DNA from: an uncultured SAR86 cluster bacterium
GTDB lineage: Bacteria > Pseudomonadota > Gammaproteobacteria > Magnimaribacterales > D2472
Assembly (NCBI GenBank): GCA_902558395.1
Contig: CACEDS010000002.1
Span: forward strand, 261,229 to 325,228
DNA length: 64,000 nucleotides
Direction: 5' to 3'
The translations under genes were made by a program, and so were the position numbers. How positions within the stretch are numbered: position 1 is the first letter of the stretch; each line of letters begins with the position of its first letter. Below the pieces are notes generated by a model. The model made no database searches. It was not told the origin of the DNA and was given only the letters and a program-made list of their open reading frames with translations. Positions 57,921 through 64,000 of this stretch are shown here, one piece after another.

Positions 57921-59066
57921 ATGTCTTTGAAATATTTTCATAATCTTCATTTAAAGATTTTTTCAGCATTGTTTGTTTTCGCATCTCCAATGCATGCAGA
58001 CTGGTTCGCCTTGAATATGACAAGAGGCGTAACTGACATTAGTAACGAGGTATTTGAACTGCATATGCTTATCTTTTGGATATGCGTAGTAATTGGCGTA
58101 GTTGTATTTAGCGTTATGTTCTATTCCATGTATGCACATACAAAGAAAAAAAATCCAGTAGCAGCTTCTTTTCATGAAAATCATAAGCTTGAAATAGCAT
58201 GGACCATAGTTCCTTTTTTGATTCTTATTGCTATGGCTGTTCCTGCTTCAAAGACCTTAGTAAAAATTTACGATGATGAAGCTGGAGATGTAAACATACA
58301 GGTTACTGGTTATCAGTGGAAATGGCAGTACAACTATCTTGAAGATGATATAAGTTTCTTTTCAAATCTCTCGACTGATATGGATGAGATTAACAATCTT
58401 GTTCCTAAAGGAGAGCACTACCTTCAAGAGGTAGACGAGATGGTCGTAATACCTGCTGGCAAAAAAGTAAGATTCTTGATTACAGCAAATGATGTAATTC
58501 ATTCGTGGTGGATGCCAGCTTTTGCAATTAAACAAGATGCAATACCAGGCTTCGTGAATACTGCTTGGACTAAAGTTGACAAGCCAGGTGTATATCGAGG
58601 CAAGTGTACTGAGCTATGTGGCAAGAATCATGGATTTATGCCTATTGTTGTAAAGGTGGTTGAACAAGAAGAGTACAACCAATGGGTAGACGAAAAAAAA
58701 CAAGCAGCTATTAAAATGGCAGAGCTCACTACGAAAGATTGGACAGCGCAAGAATTAGTTGAAAGAGGTGAAAGTGTATATGCAGTTAATTGTGTTGCAT
58801 GCCACCAAACAAACGGACAAGGTATTCCAGGAATATTTCCTGCATTAGCTGGTAGCGATATTGTTATGAACCAAAAAGATAAAAATATTGAGATATTGAT
58901 GGAAGGTGTTCAAGGAGCTGCAATGAATTCGTTTAGCTATTTATCCGAAGTAGAGCTGGCAGCTGTAATTACATATACCCGTCAGTCATGGGGAAATGCT
59001 GAAAACGGAGATGGCGAAATAGTAGTTCCCAAAGATATCGTAGATTATAAAAAACCAAAGATTTAA
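57921..59066 (+). CDS. coxB: cytochrome c oxidase subunit II with fused cytochrome c domain
   Basis: At 381 residues: a signal peptide, two membrane helices (LHMLIFWICVVIGVVVFSVMFY and AWTIVPFLILIAMAVPA), then the cupredoxin domain with the CuA site GKCTELCGKNHGFMP. A C-terminal cytochrome c domain has the haem site NCVACHQTNGQG and a late Met. The fusion makes this a caa3-like subunit that can accept electrons from c-type cytochromes. First gene of the oxidase operon. Confidence 0.97.
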   Translation: MSLKYFHNLHLKIFSALFVFASPMHADWFALNMTRGVTDISNEVFELHMLIFWICVVIGVVVFSVMFYSMYAHTKKKNPVAASFHENHKLEIAWTIVPFLILIAMAVPASKTLVKIYDDEAGDVNIQVTGYQWKWQYNYLEDDISFFSNLSTDMDEINNLVPKGEHYLQEVDEMVVIPAGKKVRFLITANDVIHSWWMPAFAIKQDAIPGFVNTAWTKVDKPGVYRGKCTELCGKNHGFMPIVVKVVEQEEYNQWVDEKKQAAIKMAELTTKDWTAQELVERGESVYAVNCVACHQTNGQGIPGIFPALAGSDIVMNQKDKNIEILMEGVQGAAMNSFSYLSEVELAAVITYTRQSWGNAENGDGEIVVPKDIVDYKKPKI

Positions 59067-59087
59067 TATTAAAGAGAGTAAGTAAAT

Positions 59088-60671
59088 ATGAGCGCAGTAA
59101 TAGAAAATCATCACGACGATCATCATCATGGTCCGGCAAAAGGCTTGACCAGATGGTTATACACAACTAACCATAAAGATATAGGTACTTTATATCTATG
59201 GTTTAGTTTTGCTATGTTCCTAATTGGCGGGGCAATGGCATTGGTTATAAGAGCTGAATTGTTTCAGCCGGGCATGCAAATAGTTGAACCAGAATTTTAT
59301 AATCAAATGATCACACTGCATGGGTTGATAATGATTTTTGGCGGTGTCATGCCAGCTTTTGTTGGCTTGGCAAACTGGCTAGTTCCAATGATGATTGGTG
59401 CCCCAGATATGGCTTTGCCAAGAATGAATAATTTAAGTTTTTGGATATTGCCTTTTGCTTTCTTTATTTTATTATCATCTTTGTTTATGGAGGGTGGAGC
59501 ACCTAACTTCGGTTGGACATTCTATGCACCTTTGTCAACAACTTATGCACCACCCAGTGTTACTTTCTTTATTTTCTCAGTTCATATAATGGGAGCCTCA
59601 TCAATTATGGGAGCTATTAATGTAGTAGTAACTATTATGAACATGAGAGCTCCGGGTGTTACGTTAATGAAAATGCCTTTGTTTGTATGGTCTTGGCTCA
59701 TAACAGCTTATTTATTAATAGCCGTTATGCCAGTACTTGCTGGTGCAGTAACCATGATGTTAATGGATATACATTTTGGAACCAGTTTCTTTAATGCAGC
59801 AGGTGGTGGTGATCCTGTTTTATTTCAACATATCTTCTGGTTCTTTGGTCACCCAGAGGTTTATATTATGATTCTGCCCGCCTTTGGAATTGTTTCTCAT
59901 ATAATTGAAACTTTTTCTAGGAAGCAGCTCTTTGGATATTCATCTATGGTTTGGGCGATGCTCTCGATTGCAATATTATCTTTTGTTGTTTGGGCTCATC
60001 ACATGTTTACTGTTGGTTTGCCTCTCGCAGCAGAGCTATTTTTTATGTGGGCAACAATGTTAATTGCTGTTCCAACGGGAGTTAAAGTTTTCAACTGGGT
60101 TGCAACGATGTTTAAAGGATCTCTTACATTTGAAACCCCAATGCTTTTTGCAATTGCATTTGTTGTTTTATTTACTATTGGTGGTTTATCAGGTCTGATG
60201 CTTGCTATAGTGCCGGCGGATTTCCAATATCACGACACATATTTTGTTGTAGCTCACTTCCACTATGTATTAGTTCCTGGAGCTATTTTCTCAATAATGG
60301 CAGCTGTCTATTATTGGATACCAAAATGGTCTGGAAATATGTACGATGAAAGATTGGGCAAACTTCATTTCTGGCTATCTTTTATTGGTGTTAATGTTAC
60401 CTTCTTCCCTCAGCACTTTATTGGGCTTGCAGGTATGCCTAGAAGATATCCAGATTACGCATTGCAATTTGCAGACTGGAACATGGTTTCTTCTGTTGGA
60501 GCTTTCTTGTTTGGTGTTTCTCAAATTTTATTCTTATTTATAGTTGTTAAGACTGTGATGGGCGGTAAAAAAGCAACTGATCAAGTTTGGGAAGGTGCAA
60601 GAGGTCTTGAGTGGACCGTTGCTTCACCTGCTCCTTATCATACATTTACAACGCCGCCAAAAGTTGATTAA
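59088..60671 (+). CDS. coxA: cytochrome c oxidase subunit I
   Basis: The 527-residue protein has twelve membrane helices. HGLIMIFGGVMPAF carries a low-spin haem His, WFFGHPEVYIMILPAFG the CuB His with its cross-linked Tyr, VWAHHMFTVGL two more CuB His, and VVAHFHYVLVPG the haem axial ligands. The N-terminal His/Asp-rich stretch (NHHDDHHHG) is unusual but not unique. It is the catalytic proton-pumping core. Confidence 0.98.
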   Translation: MSAVIENHHDDHHHGPAKGLTRWLYTTNHKDIGTLYLWFSFAMFLIGGAMALVIRAELFQPGMQIVEPEFYNQMITLHGLIMIFGGVMPAFVGLANWLVPMMIGAPDMALPRMNNLSFWILPFAFFILLSSLFMEGGAPNFGWTFYAPLSTTYAPPSVTFFIFSVHIMGASSIMGAINVVVTIMNMRAPGVTLMKMPLFVWSWLITAYLLIAVMPVLAGAVTMMLMDIHFGTSFFNAAGGGDPVLFQHIFWFFGHPEVYIMILPAFGIVSHIIETFSRKQLFGYSSMVWAMLSIAILSFVVWAHHMFTVGLPLAAELFFMWATMLIAVPTGVKVFNWVATMFKGSLTFETPMLFAIAFVVLFTIGGLSGLMLAIVPADFQYHDTYFVVAHFHYVLVPGAIFSIMAAVYYWIPKWSGNMYDERLGKLHFWLSFIGVNVTFFPQHFIGLAGMPRRYPDYALQFADWNMVSSVGAFLFGVSQILFLFIVVKTVMGGKKATDQVWEGARGLEWTVASPAPYHTFTTPPKVD

Positions 60672-61243
60672 TGAATCCTGAAGCCAAAAAAACATTAAGA
60701 CGACTGGTAATAGCTGTTCCGCTTATGTTTGCCTTTGGCTTTGCTCTGGTACCTCTATACAACGTTTTTTGTGAGGTCACTGGCATTAACGGAAAGGTCT
60801 TCCAATCAGATAATGCAGAAAAGCTGGTCATTGAAGATGGAAGGCCATTAGGACTTCAGTTCATCTCCACTAATAATGAAAATATGCCATGGACATTTAG
60901 ACCTTCTGAAGATGTTATGACCATTTCTACTGGTAAATACTATACAGCTACTTTTTATGTAAAAAACACTACAAATAAGACAATGACTGCTCAAGCAGTG
61001 CCAAGTGTTGCACCTTCAAACGCTGCAGCACACCTTAAGAAATTAGAGTGTTTCTGCTTTGAACAACAAGAGCTGAAGCCTGGTGAAGACGCATTACTTC
61101 CAGTTAGGTTGCTGGTCTCAGATGAGCTTCCTGAAAATATTGAAAACATAATTTTATCTTATACAATTTTTGATGTTACTGAGTATGATGATGAGGCAGT
61201 TGCCCAGCACATACACGAAGAACATCATGAAATGGAGCATTAA
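60671..61243 (+). CDS. ctaG: cytochrome c oxidase assembly protein CtaG (Cox11)
   Basis: At 190 residues it has one membrane anchor (LVIAVPLMFAFGFALVPLYNVFC) and the copper-binding LECFCFEQQELKPGED motif of Cox11. It delivers copper to CuB of subunit I. The start overlaps the coxA stop by one base, and coxC follows after 3 bases. Confidence 0.96.
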   Translation: MNPEAKKTLRRLVIAVPLMFAFGFALVPLYNVFCEVTGINGKVFQSDNAEKLVIEDGRPLGLQFISTNNENMPWTFRPSEDVMTISTGKYYTATFYVKNTTNKTMTAQAVPSVAPSNAAAHLKKLECFCFEQQELKPGEDALLPVRLLVSDELPENIENIILSYTIFDVTEYDDEAVAQHIHEEHHEMEH

Positions 61244-61246
61244 AAA

Positions 61247-62161
61247 ATGAGCGCACAAACTTATTACGTACCTGAACAAAGTAGATTCCCTATTTTCATG
61301 GCGTTATCTTTATTTTTATTGGTAATGGGTGCTAGTAGCACAATTAACAATCTTGATAATCCAGACAGCAACTCAGCTTATATTTTATATGCAGGATTTA
61401 TTTCACTATTTACAACATTATTTTTTTGGTTTCGACAGGTTATTAAAGAACACCTAGCAGGCTTAGATAGCAACCAACTAAAAACATCCTATGTTTATGG
61501 AATGGCTTGGTTTATTTTTTCAGAAGTTATGTTTTTTGCAGCTTTTTTTGGAGCATTGTTTTACGTAAGAAGCTTTGCAGTTCCATGGTTAAGTGGTGAA
61601 GGTGAAAATGGTGTTGGTATTTCTGCAATTGGTTTGTGGGAGGGCTTTGAATCCTCATGGCCTGTAATGACAACTCCAGACAAAGGTGCCGAATATGTAT
61701 TAGCAGAAAAAAGTATGGCTTGGCCTGGCTGGGGGCATGCATTAGAGTGGCTGCCACTATGGAATACAATTGTTTTGTTAAGTTCAAGTGTAACTGTTCA
61801 TTTTGCTCATATTGGTCTTAAAAACGGAGATAGAAAAAAGTTTAATCGTTTCTTAGGCATAACAGTTGGCTTAGCTTTAATTTTTGTTGGTCTTCAGGCT
61901 GCAGAGTACTATGAAGCTTACGCTCATTACGGTCTTACATTAAACTCAGGCATTTATGGCTCAACATTTTTTATGCTTACAGGCTTCCATGGCTTCCACG
62001 TAATGATGGGAGGCTTCATGCTTGCAGTTATGTTAGCTAGATCAGTTTTTGCTGGACACTTTGAAGATCACGATCATTTTGGATTTGAAGCAGCATCATG
62101 GTATTGGCATTTTGTTGATGTGGTCTGGGTAATGTTGTTTTTATTTGTTTATATACTGTAG
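61247..62161 (+). CDS. coxC: cytochrome c oxidase subunit III
   Basis: The 304-residue protein has seven membrane helices and the family blocks YGMAWFIFSEVMFFAAFFGA, TFFMLTGFHGFHVMMGG and SWYWHFVDVVWVMLF. It stabilises subunit I during turnover. An insertion of about 50 residues after helix three (ENGVGISAIGLWEGFESS...) is larger than in the mitochondrial protein but common in gammaproteobacteria. Confidence 0.97.
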   Translation: MSAQTYYVPEQSRFPIFMALSLFLLVMGASSTINNLDNPDSNSAYILYAGFISLFTTLFFWFRQVIKEHLAGLDSNQLKTSYVYGMAWFIFSEVMFFAAFFGALFYVRSFAVPWLSGEGENGVGISAIGLWEGFESSWPVMTTPDKGAEYVLAEKSMAWPGWGHALEWLPLWNTIVLLSSSVTVHFAHIGLKNGDRKKFNRFLGITVGLALIFVGLQAAEYYEAYAHYGLTLNSGIYGSTFFMLTGFHGFHVMMGGFMLAVMLARSVFAGHFEDHDHFGFEAASWYWHFVDVVWVMLFLFVYIL

Positions 62162-62164
62162 TAA

Positions 62165-62383
62165 TTAAGACTCATCCCAAGGAACTGTGTTGCCTAATTC
62201 ACCAGTTATTAAACCTATAGTTACAAGAATTACTAAAATGACAGCTAGCGTGACCCTAAAACCCAAGCTATAGACAGTTCTTTTACTATCTGGCTTGCCT
62301 TGGTCGACGATTAAAAAGTAAAGACCACTACCAAGTGATACCATTATCAAGAAGACATCTATATAAATTAGGGTTTTAATCAT
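62165..62383 (-). CDS. DUF2909 twin-transmembrane protein
   Basis: The 72-residue protein has two helices (IYIDVFLIMVSLGSGLYFLI and LAVILVILVTIGLITGEL) joined by VDQGKPDSKRTVYSLGFRVT, the DUF2909 pattern. The gene lies between coxC and SURF1 as in Pseudomonas, and like there it is on the opposite strand. It is likely tied to oxidase assembly by position only. Confidence 0.88.
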   Translation of the reverse strand: MIKTLIYIDVFLIMVSLGSGLYFLIVDQGKPDSKRTVYSLGFRVTLAVILVILVTIGLITGELGNTVPWDES

Positions 62384-62416
62384 GGTGCCATTTTAAAGCA
62401 ATTATGAATTTAATAT

Positions 62417-63118
62417 ATGAATTTTAAAAAATTTAATCCAGGAAAAAAAATAACTGTCTTTTTTATTTTTTTTGCTACAACTTTTTTTCTTCTTGGCCTG
62501 TGGCAAGTTGAAAGAGGCCATGAAAAATCAAATATAATCGAACAGTTTAATAATAATATTACAAAGACTCCCAAATCATTTTCAGAAGAATCTTCTAAAT
62601 GGGATAGAGTCACAGTCAAAGGAATCTGGGACGGGTCTAAGCAGGTCCTTGTTGATAATGTTATAAATTCTGGAATTGCTGGATATAAGGTTTTAACACC
62701 TTTACAGATCAGTGAAACAGAAATCTTTATATTGGTTGATCGTGGCTGGATTTCTCAAGGTAAATCTAGAGATACCTTGCCTAGAATTGATATCAAAGAT
62801 GAATATGTTGAAGTGGATGGAACTCTTGAAGATCCAGAGCTTGGCTTTGTATTGTCAGAAGATTTAGTTACTGATAATTGGCCTAAGGTTTCACAGACAA
62901 AAAACCTTGATATTTTGAGAAAAGAGTTTAGCGAGCAATTGTCTTCATATATTTTAGTTGCAGACCCTACATTAAAAAGCAGTCTTGCTTATATGAAAAT
63001 TGTTCCAAGCAATATGACGGCTGAAAAACATTTTGGATATGCCATTCAGTGGTTCACAATGTTTGTTGCATTATGTTTAATGTATTTATGGATAGGATTT
63101 AAAAAAAATGAAGAATAA
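62417..63118 (+). CDS. SURF1 family oxidase assembly protein
   Basis: At 233 residues it has a helix at each end (TVFFIFFATTFFLLGLWQVERG and IQWFTMFVALCLMYLWIGF) around a periplasmic domain. WDRVTVKGIWDGSKQVLVDN and ILVDRGWIS are the SURF1 hallmarks. It helps insert haem a into subunit I. The next gene overlaps it by 11 bases. Confidence 0.94.
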   Translation: MNFKKFNPGKKITVFFIFFATTFFLLGLWQVERGHEKSNIIEQFNNNITKTPKSFSEESSKWDRVTVKGIWDGSKQVLVDNVINSGIAGYKVLTPLQISETEIFILVDRGWISQGKSRDTLPRIDIKDEYVEVDGTLEDPELGFVLSEDLVTDNWPKVSQTKNLDILRKEFSEQLSSYILVADPTLKSSLAYMKIVPSNMTAEKHFGYAIQWFTMFVALCLMYLWIGFKKNEE

Positions 63119-63656
63119 GATATTTTTAGCAATTCTTTTATTAACACCAATTTTGGTAGTTACTTTTTCGTCTCTTTATTTTGTTTTGGGGTATTCCCCT
63201 GAAGGAACAAAAAACAACGGCGTATTTTTTAAAAGCTATTTTAATTTTGAGCAGTTTAACAATGTAAAAAATGAGAAGCTTATTGAGTTTGAAGATGGCA
63301 AGTGGGTTATGGGCGTATATATAACCGATATATCAAAGTCAAAAGAATCACTTTATTTAATGAGGCAGTTAAATGTTGCGCTTAATAGAGACATATACAA
63401 GCTTAAGCGTGTTGCTTTCTTTTCAAACCTTCAATTAAAAACTGAGATTGATGATTTAATCCAGGAATACCCAAGAACTGAATTGGTCAATGATAAAAAC
63501 GGCGTATTAATTAATGTACTTCAAAAAAACTCAACTCTGGATATGTTTCAAGAAAATCCTATTTTTATAATTGATCCCTACGGCAGGGCGGTAATGTATT
63601 TCAATCCTGGAACCGACCCAAAAAAAATTCTTAAAGACTTAAAGGTACTAATCTAA
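63108..63656 (+). CDS. membrane-anchored oxidase-assembly-associated protein
   Basis: The 182-residue protein has one N-terminal helix (IFLAILLLTPILVVTFSSLYF) and a periplasmic domain whose end IIDPYGRAVMYFNPGTDPKKILKDL resembles the C-terminus of SCO/thioredoxin-like proteins. No CxxxC copper motif is present, so it is not a true SCO. The same gene occurs between SURF1 and ctaA in Pseudomonas-type operons. Its stop overlaps the ctaA ATG (TAATG). Confidence 0.8.
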   Translation: MKNKIFLAILLLTPILVVTFSSLYFVLGYSPEGTKNNGVFFKSYFNFEQFNNVKNEKLIEFEDGKWVMGVYITDISKSKESLYLMRQLNVALNRDIYKLKRVAFFSNLQLKTEIDDLIQEYPRTELVNDKNGVLINVLQKNSTLDMFQENPIFIIDPYGRAVMYFNPGTDPKKILKDLKVLI

Positions 63657-64000
63657 TGAATAATATTAAAAATTTATCACTTTTTGGCATATGCTTAGCT
63701 TTTGTGGTGATTGCATTAGGAGCCTGGACCAGGCTTGTAGATGCGGGCCTTGGCTGTCCAGACTGGCCTGGATGTTATGGCTTTGTTGTTTTTCCAACCA
63801 ATGAAGCTGAGATAGCTTTAGCTGAGGCCAGATATCCAACATTTCCATATGACATAAACAAAGCAATCCCTGAAGTGGTGCATAGATACTTCGCAGCTGC
63901 CCTGGGCTTTTTAGCAATAATCATGGTTTATTATTCTTTTAAGCAAAATGAGAATAAAAATATTAGACGTTGGACAATAGGCTTGTTAATTTTTATTTGT
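63656..64000 (+). CDS. ctaA: haem A synthase CtaA (Cox15), 3' end cut by the window edge
   Basis: I translated 115 codons from the ATG at 63656. It starts MNNIKNLSLFGICLAFVVIA, then LGAWTRLVDAGLGCPDWPGC (the Cox15 Arg-Leu and Cys pattern) and VVHRYFAAALGF, with His as a likely haem ligand. The protein should be about 330 residues, so roughly two thirds is missing. It oxidises haem O to haem A for the oxidase encoded upstream. Confidence 0.95.
   Translation, partial: MNNIKNLSLFGICLAFVVIALGAWTRLVDAGLGCPDWPGCYGFVVFPTNEAEIALAEARYPTFPYDINKAIPEVVHRYFAAALGFLAIIMVYYSFKQNENKNIRRWTIGLLIFIC

Overview
The window looks like chromosomal DNA of a small, AT-rich marine gammaproteobacterium. Gene content and tight packing suggest a SAR86-like streamlined lineage; that name is an inference, since there is no rRNA gene here to prove it. 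The order of core genes closely matches the origin region of Pseudomonas and relatives: glmS-glmU-atpCDGAHFEBI-parB-parA-rsmG-mnmG, mnmE-yidC-rnpA-rpmH, dnaA-dnaN-recF-gyrB-plsC-glycyl-tRNA synthetase-lpxL-like-trkH-trkA-fmt-def, purE-tsaC-hemF-aroE-yheV, then coxB-coxA-ctaG-coxC-DUF2909-SURF1-ctaA. Several genes usual in that order (yidD, rsmB, dprA, lysM, qor) are absent.

Left part, 1-19.5 kb: an accessory or lineage-specific stretch, mostly on the minus strand. It holds a beta-lactamase-fold serine hydrolase, VOC/glyoxalase proteins, methyltransferases, a PIF1-like helicase, PsiE, DUF952, a nitroreductase, a three-gene operon (VOC, sterol-desaturase-like hydroxylase, SRPBCC), a CotH-kinase lipoprotein, an aldo/keto reductase, a group of tiny membrane proteins with an XRE regulator, and an M20 peptidase-DoxX operon. 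Two genes may use non-standard start codons, and a 15-residue peptide with eight cysteines sits in one gap.

19.5-24.1 kb, directly downstream of glmS: the most unusual part of the window. Six copies of the last codons of glmS (Ser-Val-Thr-Val-Glu-stop) are strung out over 4.6 kb with one or two cargo genes between each pair. The copies differ almost only at third codon positions, so each looks like a genuine glmS end taken from a different genome. Most copies adjoin a 15-bp repeat, TTTAAACAGTGATTT or its complement, in an arrangement that makes inverted repeats around cassettes. One cassette is clearly GC-richer and carries two sulfotransferases. No integrase or transposase is present. This is best read as a tandem array of small elements that integrate at the glmS 3' end (the attTn7 locality) by a mechanism that re-creates the gene end, moved in trans.

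24.1-41.8 kb: minus-strand housekeeping block for amino-sugar synthesis, ATP synthase, chromosome partitioning, tRNA modification, membrane-protein insertion, RNase P protein and L34. 41.8-47.4 kb: the dnaA operon on the plus strand, with a DnaA box before dnaA and a probable parS inside the end of recF. A second DnaA box and a change of strand base composition lie between mnmG and mnmE, so the exact origin is uncertain. 47.4-57.8 kb: lipid acylation, an alpha2-type glycyl-tRNA synthetase standing where relatives have glyQ-glyS, potassium uptake, translation start/end processing, and purine, haem and shikimate genes. 57.9-64 kb: an aa3-type cytochrome c oxidase operon with assembly factors, running off the right edge inside ctaA.
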